The notes under the pieces were generated by a model. That model made no database searches and had not been told where the DNA came from. It saw only the letters and a program-made list of their open reading frames with translations. Source: Massospora cicadina (Eukaryota > Entomophthoromycota > Entomophthoromycetes > Entomophthorales > Entomophthoraceae). From it: a stretch of DNA of 64,000 nt. The stretch is taken from the NCBI GenBank assembly GCA_022478985.1, contig JAKSZP010009462.1:56934-120933 (forward strand). Direction: 5' to 3'. The position numbers and the translations under genes were made by a program. Shown piece by piece: positions 45,961 through 58,653 of the stretch. Within the stretch, counting starts at the first letter, position 1, and each line of letters begins with the position of its first letter.

Positions 45961-46762
45961 ATTGACCTTTCTCACTATATGACCAGCAGCGCTGTCTCTT
46001 CACATATAGGATATACTTGCAAACTTTTGGCAATTCTCTTGGTTATTAGGCCTTTAATACCGACTGGTTATTCGTCCAAAAGGTCCTAATTTCATCTCTT
46101 ATTTTGGCAACTGATGCTTTGGATCCTCATATCTTATCAGCCGACAGTTTCATCAGATTGTCCAGATCATTTTTCTCCTGAAAATAAATTTTCAGCCTTC
46201 ATGGACATCTTTAATTACACATGTCATTCTGGATTTGTTAGCTTCATTCAATTTCACCTGAATTGATGAACACGTCTCCAGCAACTTCTGACAATTGATT
46301 GAGTGCTATTGAGTTAAAATGATCTTTTCCACTGTCTTGGATTAATCATTTCCTATTTTTGTCTTCATATCTTCATTAGTATGGCAGTCCAATTTTCTGG
46401 AATGATTGCTTACTATTTCATTCAATGCCTCATCTAAACACTCTCTCCTCAGGAATATTTAAAGTGGACCCAATTTCAACCCAAGTTAGCCCTGCTGATA
46501 TTCTTCATCTCAAGTAGATGTCCGGTGGAAATGTTTCCTTGCAGCACTAGATAGTTCCATATCTAGGCTACAAGTCCTTTTCCATGAACTTGAGTATCTT
46601 CATTTTTCTTCACTTGGAGCTCCACTGCTGAGCTGGGTGAACGCCAATGAACGTGATCCTCTTCACGTTCTATCTTCATTACTTCCTTCAGTAACTTATT
46701 TTCAAAATTGGAAATATCTTCTTTGTACAACATTATAATAGATTCTTTACTCCACTACCCCT
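45961..46762 (-). other. A1 leader / gag region, unrecognised
   Basis: 0.8 kb before the primer site with no open frame and no Gag motif. Too short for a normal gag plus protease, so A1 appears deleted or rearranged here. Confidence 0.4.
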
Positions 46763-46775
46763 GTAGTGAGCACCA
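46763..46775 (-). other. Primer-binding-site candidate of A1
   Basis: TGGTGCTCACTAC on the minus strand, three bases after the 5' LTR end. Confidence 0.75.
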
Positions 46776-46778
46776 ACC

Positions 46779-47932
46779 TGTAAAAATTTACTCTTTGGTT
46801 GATTATTGGTCATCAACCCAGTAACCTTTCCACTGCACAGGTTTGGTGTCCTCGTGCACTTCATCATGTTGTATAGTAGAATAAATTATTAATTGATAAT
46901 AGTATGGAGACTATTTTCCGTAGTTGGGTGTGAATTATATTTCAGCCCAACGCTTGGCCATTATCCCAATTAAATACTCATGATGTCATACTTGTAGAAA
47001 TTCGTTCCCTTGCCCTGTTCAACCTGATCTTTGCTGAGAACCCCGTTGACAGTCTTTTTGGTCCAACACACAGTCAGCAGCTATCCCCAATTGTGACTCC
47101 TTCTTCTCTAGATCCCCGCTTAAATCTTTACTCTTTTCTCTAAGAGTCTTCCAATTATTGCACTCAACAATAATATCTTTGAGACAGAACAGCACAATGT
47201 AAGCTGATTATAATTTAACAATATACTGAATGGATAACTTGGAACTAAATAGCTCTTATTATCTGTCATATTAAATCCTGTATTATCTGTTTTTTATTAT
47301 AGTGAACTCTAGGGAATATATAGTGAGAAATTCAGCTTTCTAACCCTTAGTTGACACCACTTCGATGAAATGGCAGCTGTTGCCATTTAATCACCCATCC
47401 TCGTCTCAGCAGCAATGGTCTTCCCCATCCTGGCTAGGATTCCATCGTTGGACATCCTCAAGACATAAAACGGAAATAGTCAGAAAACGTGTCCCTAACG
47501 TTTTCCTCTCAATCCAAGTGAACCAACCATATTTGGCTAGTAACCTGCTTAGGTAATGGGACTTATTACCCATTAAGGCAGGCCACTCACCAACCTATCA
47601 ATTTTTAATTGCAGGTGACATCACTCACCTTGCAGCTTGCTATTCATTCCCAATCAGTTGGTGATGAAACCTGACTGATCCCAATTGGTACACCTGATAG
47701 TTAATCACTATTAGATGCCCCTATTTTGTTGGCAAATCCACTTGATGAGATCTTAAGTATACATACAGATTGATCCCTGATGGATATGACCAGGCGAATA
47801 TCCCAAAATCCCCCAAACTAGTTTCTCTGAAACTCAGACTAACCGATTTCTGATTCACTTCGCCTTAGGGAATTTTACCCTAGCAATTTCAGGTAATCTA
47901 ACAGGCTGGTAATATGAACAAAAATTCCAACA
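46779..47932 (-). repeat. LTR of A1, 5' copy
   Basis: Begins TGTAAAAATTTACTC and ends AAAAATTCCAACA. Over about 46.9-47.6 kb it is much closer to the inverted copy at 62986-64000 than to the 3' LTR of A1. Confidence 0.9.
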
Positions 47933-48199
47933 GTGGTCTTTACCAGTTTCGTCAATTTGAGACAGCGCATCTCCTAATGATATTTTTGATGCATAAGTAT
48001 AGAGGAATTTTACTAAAGATCAGGATATTAAAAAACTAGGGCTGCTTATAATGCAAACCTAAGCAATTAAAGGCTTCCTGGAAGGCTGATGAAGAAAAAC
48101 TTCACTTTGCTATTCAATAGATAAAAAAGCAGTTCTGCTTTTTAGAAAAATTTGATGAAAAAATGCTATATTAGTTATAGTAAGAAAAAAACATGTATA

Positions 48200-48960
48200 T
48201 CATAATCAGAATTGGGCTGCTTTATTCTAGAAATAGCCACCAGTTTGGTGATTAGGGCGTAATCTATCTTTGTCATCACAAACCGTGGTACTTCAGTTAG
48301 TTTATAAAAAATTAACACTTTATGGTCTTAATCTTCAAGTTAGCACCCATAAGCTCTTGAAGTCCTCCTATAGATGTGGCATGTGTTTATCTAAGTAATG
48401 CTGAAGACATCAAAGTCATCAAAAAAAGCAATGTACATACAAATTCAGATCACAGCAACAAGACTATGGCCCTCTAGAACGTCTCTGAGAATTATAATTT
48501 CCTTGCGTTATTATTGTCAGTTAGACTAGGCCTTCTTGTGTGATTATATATACATTATCTTTGTTTGGCTTTGGCCATATAAATTTACCATGACCACATA
48601 TAACTTCCATAGGTAAAAATAATTTGACGCCCCAATCCTGTCTAAGGCATCATTGATCTATACAGAGGATATAAAAGCTTTTTTAATGTAATTGTGTTTG
48701 TTTATATCAATAAAATTTGGTAACCTTTGTCCTCCTTCATAACAAGGTAGAATTGGCGCATCCCATGGACTTTTTATATGTCACTAGCATCTTATAATCA
48801 AAGAATTATTTTATATTTTAGCAAATTTTTTTCTTAAACCTCAAATCCCTTATTAGGCAGAAATAAATAAGAGTATGCTCTCTGGTGTCAATAGTGTGGA
48901 TCACGCCCTTGTGACAAACCTGATCAAGATAAAACTTTACTTAAATATTTCTTGGTACTT
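48200..48960 (-). pseudogene. Gypsy RT remnant G1
   Basis: Minus-strand relic right of A1. Near 48400-48440 it reads FFDDFDVFS, a degenerate YxDD motif. The sequence then follows the RT pattern upstream, parallel to A1 45.0-45.3 kb. No open frame remains. It may be the element into which A1 inserted. Confidence 0.55.
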
Positions 48961-50759
48961 TGAAGATAAAATTCTGAACTCAAAATTCCTCTAGTCATTT
49001 AGTTTGCTCAAATTAGCCACTAGGATAATGTTATGAATGCATATGAATTTTTTTGCAACAATATGTTAAGGGTCTCAAACTCGTTAGGTGATTTAGTTCA
49101 ATGTAGAATGATAGAAGGAAGAAGGTAAAGAAATTGATGCCTTCATATTGAGATGGTCTGATTCTGAAAATCTGCACAATTGAATTATATTTCCTATTAA
49201 CCTGGAATCACTATGCTAGGTGTGATGTTAGTTTTTAAATAATCTGATTAGGATAAGGGGTGATAAATTTAGTCATACAATCCAGAATACCATGTCATCC
49301 AGTATAAACAATTAACAGTGTTTTTCAACTGCAGTTTTTTTCGGATTATAAAGGATTACCCTTTAAATCAATGATCTGAGTTAATAGTAAATCGACTTTT
49401 TTGCTCGTTAGGATGATAAATCAAGTATACCCATCCTTATATACTATATTGATAAAAAGGATGAAATACTTCTTACCAATCTTCTCATTATCAATATAGT
49501 TTGGGAGGTGTGGTGCATGACAAACACACACTTCTTCTTAGGTTTCATTCCCATTAGGAGATTCTTCATTCTTCCCTAACCACATGACTCTATCCCCTGA
49601 CAAAATTTATTATGCAGAAGATAATCTATAGCAAAAACTACACATATTTTATCTATTACAATTCCTAGTATGGTTTATCACTACCCCAGTAATTATTTCT
49701 AAAATACAAGTAAGAGTTGGGATAGAGTTAGTTCTCTATGAAGATTATTTTGAGAAACTTTTTAATTCTTCTAGTCACAGAACAAATGTGTCCTGGTTTT
49801 AGGAGCATTAATAGTAGAGAGTTTAATGAGTACAATAAGAATAATCATACCCATATACAGGAAAAGACAACTTAATGTATGAATACCATCGTGTGACAAT
49901 TTTGAAATGGCTGGGAGTCTTAAAAGATAGTATGGATATTGGTACAAATTTTAAGACTCAGACATCTGTAATTTTTTTACATTAATTCAATGAAAAGAAG
50001 CAAACTTTTAGTTATCTTAAGTTGAGTCAACATCTTTGAAAACACATTTCCCCCTTGGCTCAACTCTAATTTGTTTGACTTTTCAGAAAGAGTGAATACC
50101 ATATTAAGTTTTAATGTTTTTTCCTGAACCCTATTGATATTTCTCCCATGGAATATGTTTTGTAATATAGATGTTGAAGGACAAATGAATCACATTACAT
50201 CTTGCCCTTTTAAAAAACGTTAATATTTTATGCTTTCTTAAGAACCCATACAAGTCACAGTAGGATATCTGGCCACTTTCTTTAAACTTGTTTAGGGTCC
50301 CTCTCTATATATTGTCCTGGGTTTTTTATAATATTCCTTGTTAAGACAGCTTTTTTATCTTTGCTTGGAATCTTAAAAAATGCTATGACCAAACTGTCAA
50401 GTACTCTTTAAGTCAAATCTCATACTTATCTATTAAAATTGAATGCAACAAGAAAGGCAAGACTGTATCCTAGCTATAAAGCAATTAAAAAAGGTGGAAC
50501 CCCGTGGTATGATGATAACCAATGCTATAGGAAAATATTGTTGGGGCAGCATAAAAGATTTCTTGAGATGGAAGAGGCAGAGAACTTGCGAATAAGCTTC
50601 TGTAAGGTTCATTTTGACCCATTAGACAGTCCCATTATTCTCTGGATGGAAAGGGGCATCCAGGACCCATATTAATTCCCATGAAATTATTCAGTTCAGA
50701 TAATATATGATAGAAAAGTTTGTTTCATTGTCCATTAAAATCTTTAGACACCCATATCA
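48961..50759. other. Unassigned decayed DNA
   Basis: 1.8 kb of AT-rich DNA with no recognised domain. A 78-codon plus frame at 50439-50675 has no family signature. Probably further parts of G1/G2. Confidence 0.35.
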
Positions 50760-51170
50760 ATGAATACTGTTTCCCACGATAGGTTTTAAAAGTAGTTATG
50801 GCTCTGACATTACAATTAGTTTAGCCTTAGCTCATTTAGTCAAGTGGTGTATGGTCACAATGAGGTACCATTGATTGAAGTTGTTTTCAGGCAAATGTCA
50901 AATAGCCATAGTCAAGATATTATACTAAGTAAAGTTAGGTTAAATTCGTTGATAGGTGGTGGAGCCTAGATATGTTTTGATTAGCATTCTTACAACTTTA
51001 TCTATAAAATATCATGAATATAAAATCTCATGGACTCCCAGTAGTTGCTCTGTTGACTTGAAACAAAGTTTGACCAGACCGCCATTTCTCAACAATCTGA
51101 CGGGCTTGCATAATGAACACTGGCCATTTGGAAAGGGCTGGGTACAAGCGCCTTTGACCATCAGTTAGAA
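50760..51170 (-). pseudogene. Gypsy integrase remnant G2
   Basis: Minus-strand pieces NYWESMRFYIHDIL and YLIVTIHHLTK match the A1 integrase (YYWESINYDVTDYL, YIIVAIDHLTR). It is thus a family-A-like pol. The catalytic aspartate of the core is not in a readable frame. Confidence 0.65.
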
Positions 51171-51485
51171 ACTTTTTCAAAGCATAATATTACAATTTCC
51201 TTATTATAGAAAAAAATCCAAATTGCATCTTATGGTAGGCTGCATATCATTGTACTTATGGGTTTCTTTTTAAATAGTTGGTCTTCATAAGGAGATAATG
51301 TCAAAACACTGGTAAACAGAAAATTTTATTGAAAAGTTTATAAGATGATACCAATCATTAGTACTAATTTGTAAGCCTGGAGCTCTAATGCTCATCAGGA
51401 TAGCTGTCCTTTGGGCCCCTTAAGATGGTACAGACAAAGTAAGGAGGCTTGATTGGATAAAACTTAGAGCTTAGTCACATGAGTA

Positions 51486-53100
51486 TTAGCGCGGAAGGGT
51501 TTTTGAGTGAATATAACAGCTAAATCTTTCACAATATGTTACCATATTGTTTCCATACTGCTTAGTGAGAGAGCAGCTGTAGGAAACTACTGGATGCGCT
51601 TCCTTGTGCTCATCGCATTGAGATAGCACCATTCCATTGGTGCTCAAGAAAGCATCAGATTGATTGATATATAAACTGTTGAGATCATAGTAGTGTAGCA
51701 CTGGACCCAAGCTAAAATTTCTTTTAAAATTTGAAAGCATCCTTGCATGTTTTAGATCATGGAAACCCACCCCACTTCTTATTAAGTGGAACAAGGCTCA
51801 TTTAGTTGTATAACCATTGTATAAACCAAAAAAAACTATTGCTAAAAACACCTGAAGTCCCATTTTTCTCAGGGCTTTTCATTTGGTTCACAGAATCAAG
51901 TTTGGGGGCATAGTTTATCCTTGAGTATTGACAATGTGTCAGGTACTTAATTTAAGTCTTAAAGGGTGGACATTTGGCTGTGTTTAATTTTAACTCTAGC
52001 CATAACTATCTTCTTTAATACTTCATCTAAGTGAGATAGATGTTGTGTAAATGTGCAAAAGAAACCATTGGTAGCTTAAGATATCTAAAATGCTGCTTGA
52101 TTCAAGATCTCCTAAAATTGTGTTCTTGGCTCTCTGAAAGGTGGTGGGTGCATTGCACAGAACTTGAGATTTTCATATTGGCTGATATAGTCCCTAGATC
52201 TTTATAATTAAGCGATTTTCTTGTTCTTTTAGCAAGTCTATATGCAAATAACTACTGATGAGATCTAAATCAGTGAGATACTTGTCAACTCTAACAATAA
52301 TGTCGTCGTTTAAACGTGCTAGGTTACAAATCATTTTTAGTAAAAATATTTAATCAATGATGGTCAATCATTACTTTGTTGGAACATCTTTTTAATAAAT
52401 AGTACAGGAATTGCTTATGGATTGGAGATAGAAAAATCATTCCTTGCATTGCTAGTTAATAGAACTCTTTTGTACAACTTCTTTATAGGCTTGTCTATAC
52501 AATATAGGCCATGAGCATATCGGTTGGACATCCCAGTTTCAATGTGTTGTAATATTACTTAAGTGCACCCTAAATAATGATTGCTGTTTACATATTTGCG
52601 TGTATTTTTTTATAAAGGAAAGTCTTAAACCTTTTTTTCCTATATCAGTCCTATAATTTTATTTTGGGATAAAAGTGCACTTTTACTTAAAGGTACATCA
52701 GGCAGTTTAAACTCTAAAAGCCCTCTTAAGCTTTTGTTAATACATCTCTTCTCAGGGTTTTAGATGGATGAAGGCGACTTTCCGCCCTTTTTATAGTAAG
52801 CCTAAAAAAGGTTAAGTTATTCAGGAAACGCAGATCTTCTTTTGTCTAAATATGCTTGTACCAAGAGTCAATTTAGTTTTATCCATGATAATTCCCATTT
52901 ATAGTAGACTTCTACTAGTAACCCATTCAACATATTAGAAACAGTCCAGTGCTTACAACCTGGTGCTCCCCTGGAAGCAAATCCCAATTTGTAGATGCTT
53001 GCAGAGAAATAACATAATTCTTGAGATGTTGGAAGGAGATGCTCCATTATGAAAACCAACTTGCTTACAGCAGATAGCAATTACCCCATCGGGGTAAGTT
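51486..53100 (-). pseudogene. Gypsy RNase H and RT remnant G2
   Basis: The 102-residue frame 51486-51794 is the RT-RNase H junction and RNase H: NLxxAR-type KHARMLSNFKRNFSLGPVL, then YINQSDAFLSTNGMVLSQ and HPVVSYSCSLTKQYGNN. The usual ETDAS is NQSDAF, keeping the aspartate. Upstream, 51990-52560 carries RT: TFTQHLSHLDEVL and, near 52145-52160, the stretch matching NAPATFQ. The catalytic motif is lost. Order and orientation agree with the integrase at 50.8-51.2 kb. Confidence 0.7.
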
Positions 53101-53341
53101 TAATTAATAATATTGTTGCAGTTAAAAAATGTTGATTATTGGGTTTGACCAAACATATGATAATAACTATAGCTTCAAAACCCCTAATAGACTCTAGAAC
53201 TTAAACCTACACTTGCCTCACTTCCTATGTTATCAGCAAGTCAAATTCCATCAATATGAAGTCAGATATTCTGCTAGCATTCCTCGACCCAAAATATAAG
53301 CATTAAAAGATTTAATCATTAATATGATACTGATTTCTGGG

Positions 53342-53360
53342 CTGATTGATACTGTTGTTT
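53342..53360. repeat. LINE target-site duplication, left
   Basis: CTGATTGATACTGTTGTTT, 19 bp, identical to 58635-58653. Confidence 0.93.
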
Positions 53361-53519
53361 TAAATTTAAATTTATTGCGGGGAAGGCCGACCATGGGACG
53401 GACACTTCCAAATCTGACTCAGGAAAGATAAACTTAGTACCAGAGGAGGCACCCCAGAGAAGCGATGATATCTCTTGTTGCCAGCGGGAACGCCACTTAT
53501 AGGGAGGGGGAGGGAACGT

Positions 53520-56500
53520 GTGAAGGGGCCGTAGCCACTATTGAGCACGTGTGGAGGAAGGGGTCTGATTTGATGAACCAGACTGGGAACTAGGAGGAGA
53601 CCAGCTGTCGGCGATGTGGTGGGAGATATCCAAACATCCACGCTTGAAAGTGGTCCACCAAATGAGACCAGAATCTGTGGACAGCTTCTGGGAGGGTGGG
53701 GATGGAGCCAGCGATGGCATCCAAGACAATCGTGTGGATAGTCCACATGGCGATTGCAACCACCAGAGCACGGAGGGAGGGTGGGAGGGGGAGGCCATTG
53801 ATGAAGCAAACATATCTCTTGACAGACTGAAGGGATGCATTTGATCCTGGCCCAGCAGACGTTGGACTTCGCGCCATATCACTTTAGAGATGGGGCACTT
53901 CTCCAGGCGGTGGAAAAGCGTTCCATACTGTCCACACACGACACATGATGAGTGTAAAGCGTTAGAGCGCTCAGCTGTATGATACACCCGCCTCAGGCAG
54001 CGCCACACATGGGAGCGGACTTGAGGCTGCAACAGAGGATGGTGTGCGTATTTCCAGATAGTCTTTTGGGTCTCAGTGGAGTAAGGGATGTCCATCATGT
54101 CCAGGTAGTCCATCCTGGATAGGACATGGGGTCGAATGGGGATCACACCATCATGGATGGGTAGCCCTGTACCTCTTGTGTGAACTGAGGAGAGGGGCGG
54201 CCTCTTCGGGTTGTATGTCCACTAATATGAATTCTCCACTCTGCGCTTCGCATGGAGAGTAGGATTCGTTTGTAGTGGGTTTTAGTCCCGTGAGGACCTG
54301 TGGCCAATGTGTGTGATGCGAGGTATTTCATCAGGGAGTGGGGGTTTGATGGATCGTTGAGGCCCAAGGCTCAGGAGAAGTTGGAGTGGGCCGCGCGGGA
54401 CCAGTGTTGGGATGGGAGTGTAGGAGCAGTGACGGCCGCGATCCAAGTGCCCAGGATCTTGGAAGCATGGGCTTTGAAGTCAAGCAGGCCCATGCCACCT
54501 TGATGATGAGGGCCAAACATGACCTCTAGCCATACTGGTGGAGGGCGGCCTGACCAAAGCCATCCTTGCAGCAAAGCATACAGGGATTTAAGAAGCTTGG
54601 TGAGAAGGGGATGGTGTGGGCTCTAAACCAGACTTTGGATAGGAGCATAGAGTTGGCAAGAACTACCCTGCCAGTGAGGGTAGTAGGGTGGGCTCTGAGA
54701 GAGGCGATTCGCTTCGTCACGTTGTCCAGTATATGGCATTCCATTACTGCTGACGCATATCCGCCTGCCTCCATCCACACGCCCAGATGGCGCACCGGTC
54801 CTATGGTAGGACGTGGCATGAAGGGGAGCACCAGTGGAGTGTTGTGTGTTGAGTTAGTAAGGCGTGGACGTGGGCGAGCAGATGGGCCAGGTTGGGAACT
54901 AATTGCTAGGGCCCAGCAGTTCTGAAACCGACCAAGGAGGATGATTTTGGTTTTGGAGGCGTTCAGTGCCGCGTTGCTTACCCGGGAATATTCCTGGATG
55001 AGAGCTTCAAGCGCGCGTGCATCTTTGTTATTAGACACCCCCACCACGCAATCATCTGCAAATGCCATCATCTTGACTGGGGTTTGGCCTGGCACATGGA
55101 CCCCAGTGAGTTGGGCATTCACATTTCGCAGTAGTGGGTTAAGGCTGAAGTTGTATAAGAGTGGGCTGAGGGGGTCCCCTTGTCGCAGGCCCCTTTGAGG
55201 GCGGACTACTTCCGTTAGGAAGCCTGTGCCACGCACTGCCATTTTTGCAGATTCTGTGATCAGCATCACCCAGTTTATGAAGCGGGGGGTAGGCGGAATT
55301 GATGGAGGCAGGCCTTAAGGTATTCCCAGTTTACTCTATCATAGGCCTTTTGTTGGTCCAAGAATACAAGTGCCCCAGAGGCTGTGGACTGACATACATT
55401 AGCCACAGATTGCACGTTATCCCAAATCGACCTTCTGGGGATGAAACCAAATTGTTCTGGGGAGATGGTGGCAAATGCTACAGTCCCTAAACGGTTAGCC
55501 ATGATTTTTGTTAAAATTTTGGTGTCTGTGTTTGTTAGAGAAATGGGGCGCCAGTTGGCTAAGTCAAGCTTATCCCCTTTCTTGAAGAGTGTGACAGTAA
55601 AGGCCTCATGTCCTCCTGGTAGGAGGCGCATTTCCAACAGGCTTTGGTTAAGTGAGGCTAGCAGCAATGGGGATATATATTTGAAATATTTTTTGTAGAA
55701 CTCATATGGAATGCCATCTGGGCCTGGGCATTTTCAGTTTGGCGCACTGTGAATGGCTGTCCATAATTCATTCAGAGTAATTAAATTCATTATTTCTGGG
55801 TATCAGAAAATGGTGCGGATATGAGCTCAGTCAAGAAATTCTGCCATTTCAGCTGGCTGAATTGGTTTGGCTCGGTATAACTTGGAGTAATATTTTTGCA
55901 TTTCGATTGCCACTTCAGCCAGTGTGTCCACAATGGAATTATCTGATCTTCGCACCTGTGTGCAGGCCACGCTCTGGTGTGGTGCAAAAATTTTTTAAAG
56001 AAGTATGCGGTGCACTTATCACCTTTAGTGATGTGTGTGGCCCTGTATTGGACACAAACCTGATGTTTGTGTTGCCTTTCGAGTGCGTTGAGGTGGGCAG
56101 CTGCCTCTGCCCACTTCCGGCCCCAGACAGGGCTGTATCCTGTGGCTGGAATGTTGGACTCCAAGTGGGCCAATTCCACCAGAGCGCGTGAGATAACCGC
56201 CGATGTGGCTTGTGAGCATCTGGAGGAGAGATGGTGATAGTGGCGGATGGTGTCCTCTTTGAAAGTTGCCCATGTGGAAATGGGGTCAGCGCAAAATGGT
56301 GCAACAAATGATTTCTCCAAAGTTGCCTCTTCCACCCATGTGGAAAATCCTGGCGATGCAAGCTCGGGGGGGCGAATTTTGCACCAATGTGGGGCCTTTG
56401 CAACTGTGACAGGTAAGTGGTATGTTATCAAGATTAGTCGGTGGTCAGAGAATTCCATTTTTGTTGTTTTGAAGTGGGAGATGTGGGGTTGGAATTTCGC

Positions 56501-57120
56501 CGGTGTTAGAATAAGGTCAATGTGGGTCATGGACCTTAATTGGCCGTTGTGGATGTGGGGACGCGTCATGTTTTCAAGCAGTGGGGCATGTCACAGCAGT
56601 GCATCCATTAACCCAAGGGTGGCTTTTAGAACGCGTAGTTCTACATGACCCTGTGGGGCGTGGGGTGAGGGTGGCCACCGGTTCATTGGTAAGGTTAGCC
56701 AACAGTTCATGTCACCAACTAGGAAAGAATCAGGGGGTAGTGGGAGGGATTTGACTGATGAGAAAAATTCCCGACGCTTGTGTGCACCATTTGGGGCATA
56801 AATGTTGACAATTGTATGTGCTACGTCAGCCCATGAGAAGGTGACAACGAGTACTCAGTCATTTAGGAATGTTTCTGAAGATGTAAATTTGAAAAAATTG
56901 TTTTTCTGAATTAGCACCCCACAGTGCTTTGACCAAAAGGATAGGGATGGGAGGAGCATTGTTTTTAAGCTTCCTCGGAACCTCGTGGACAGTGGGACTC
57001 CTGGATGGCCAGGATATCCATGGGTAAATTGTGTTGTAAAAAACTCAGTTTCCTAGCCTGGGATGGGGAGGCCTTGAGTCCGGCAATATTCAGCGTCCCT
57101 AGAGTGAAGGTTTCCCCCAT
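53520..57120 (-). pseudogene. LINE ORF2: endonuclease, reverse transcriptase
   Basis: About 1200 codons from ATG at 57120. The APE endonuclease starts TLNIAGLKASPSQARK and DILAIQESHC (metal-binding glutamate) and ends KMEFSDHRLILIT with the conserved SDH near 56450. The RT N-terminus has WRPISLTNTDTKILTKIMAN, then FGFIPRRSIWDNVQS. Motif A is FLDQQKAYDRVNWEY, motif B GLRQGDPLSPLLY and the catalytic motif MAFADDCVVGV, all intact. The C-terminal zinc-binding part (about 53.87-54.15 kb) reads SSCVVCGQYGTLFHRLEKC. At least four frame changes and a TGA near 55733 in the segment before RT break the protein. Confidence 0.92.
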
Positions 57121-57417
57121 TCGCACCTTAGATGTGAGGGGTGGGCCCTGGGCCCACCAGCCTCTTCAAGGTCCCCATGGGCTTTCACAGCAGCGCGGGT
57201 GTTAGCAGCAACGCTATCAGGGTTTTTGTTAATTTTTGTGGAAAGAGTCGCGTTGGCTTTGGCCTTCACTTTTTGTTTTCCCAACGTTGGATGAATTTTT
57301 TGCGGTGCGGATAAGTTCAGTGCACCATCAAGCGGGGCAAAATTTTTTTTTCAATTAGGATAGGTCCCAAGTCAGTTTCAACTGGAGCTTAGGTGCAGCA
57401 ATTTGGTGAGATCAAAC

Positions 57418-58539
57418 TCACATCGGATCCTCAGATTGAGTGGCCTGCTTGGCATGGGCTTCCCAATCTGATTGGGTGATGGATTCCCAAGTTGCTTCCT
57501 CTGCAAAGGTCTCCATGTCCTCCTGGCGTTGTGAGTGTGGGATGGTGGTGGTGGCCTTGGCCATTTCCTTGGCCGCGGCCCTATGGGCCTGCTTGGCCTT
57601 CTTCTGCTCCTGCGGGGAGATGGGCTTTACCAATAGGTAGCAGCTTTGTGCTCCCCACGGGAAAGCCTCCTTGGTGCTTGCGGTTGGTTTGTAGTGCGCC
57701 TCTCTGCTGGCCATGGCCGCTGAGGGGTGCTCTTGGAATGTGATGCCCTCCTTGATGGGGCATGCATGCGCCTTATGGCTGAACGCGTCACAGTGGGTGC
57801 AAATGGGGGCGCCCTGTCCACGGTTACCCGGAATGGGTGGGTGGTATGCCCTGCAATGTCAATAAAGGTGGAGTGTGGGATCTGGGTTAGGTCCTTCACG
57901 ATCTCCTCAGTTGGGGTCAGAACTGCGATGGCTTTGCTGGTGCACAGGTGTGGCATCAGCATGAAACGTTGCATTTTGAAAAGATTGTATTTTGCCATAT
58001 ATGGCGAGACCATCTTTCAGGTGTTGCTCCAAAATGTCACGTTTTACCGTAGTAGGCAAAAAGTCAAACGTAAGGAAAATTTGGTTTGATTTTGTCCATC
58101 TGGTGCATTTGGTTTTGACGACCCATTGCCCTTCAGGGAGGTTGACCACTATGCGCACTGCTGCAGCCTCGTCTGCTGCTATTTTGCTTTTGAAACCCAG
58201 GTCCAGCCAACTGCGCGACATGGAGTGAGGTGCAATGTACACCAAAGTCGGGAAAATTTTGTGTACATCTTCACAAAATTTTTCCCATAAGGCCATTTTT
58301 TGGATGTCCAGATACACACAGACTCCAAATTCCACCGACGAAAGTGGCTTGGAGTTTGGCGTGTTGATGTACTGGTTGCATCATGCTTGCCACATGAGTA
58401 TCTCCAGGGAAATTGTAACCGCCAGTTTTTTGAGATTTTTTTCTATTCCGCCAGATTCTCCGGGGCGTTTTTGAACGTTAGAGGCCGCGGGCCTTCCGCC
58501 TGCTCCTCTTGCCTTGCTTTCCCAACTGCTCCCAGACAT
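57418..58539 (-). pseudogene. LINE ORF1: nucleic-acid-binding protein
   Basis: ORF1 proteins bind LINE RNA. From ATG at 58539 the frame runs with one TGA near 58385, through VEFGVCVYLDIQKMALWEKF and RSWLDLGFKSKIAADEA, an alpha/beta region that could be RNA-binding. After a frameshift near 57920 it continues LTPTEEIVKDLTQIPHSTFI. After a second shift it reads CTHCDAFSHKAHAC, a CX2CX4HX4C zinc knuckle. The C-terminus is basic and alanine-rich (KKAKQAHRAAAKEMAKA) and ends at 57418. ORF2 begins about 300 bp downstream. Confidence 0.82.
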
Positions 58540-58634
58540 GGGCGCAGACTAATCTCCTCTATGAGATTATCAAACTAGATTGAGTCTTGAATTGAATAGG
58601 TTGCAAAAGTGTTTGCAACGAGAAAGAAAAGTTT

Positions 58635-58653
58635 CTGATTGATACTGTTGTTT
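58635..58653. repeat. LINE target-site duplication, right
   Basis: CTGATTGATACTGTTGTTT, identical to 53342-53360. Confidence 0.93.

Larger units (their letters stand above)
39654..47932 (-). mobile_element. Ty3/gypsy element A1, both LTRs present
   Basis: LTRs of about 1.16 kb lie at 39654-40820 and 46779-47932. The primer site is at 46763-46775 and a purine tract at 40821-40832, so the element is on the minus strand. RT, RNase H and integrase are recognisable. Gag and protease are not. The LTRs differ noticeably and the flanks (GTTGG, GTGGT) do not match, so it is not recent. Unusual parts are a plus-strand coding-like region (41498-42555) and an internal duplication (about 42.6-43.0 and 45.66-46.0 kb). 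Confidence 0.88.
53361..58634 (-). mobile_element. Non-LTR retrotransposon (LINE), L1/Tx1-like
   Basis: 5.27 kb between exact 19-bp duplications, so it is essentially full length. ORF1 with a zinc knuckle is followed by ORF2 with APE endonuclease, RT and a C-terminal zinc-binding motif. There is no RNase H. The 3' end has AATAAA and a short AT-rich tail (AATAAATTTAAATTTA). Base composition is clearly richer in G+C than its surroundings. The combination fits the L1/Tx1 group. Premature stops and frameshifts in both ORFs make this copy inactive despite the perfect duplications. Confidence 0.93.

Noticed and set aside
54566..56648. Plus-strand frames of 109-133 residues within the LINE (for example 54566-54925, 56247-56648)
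   Set aside because: Shadows of ORF2 in G+C-rich sequence, where stops are rare.
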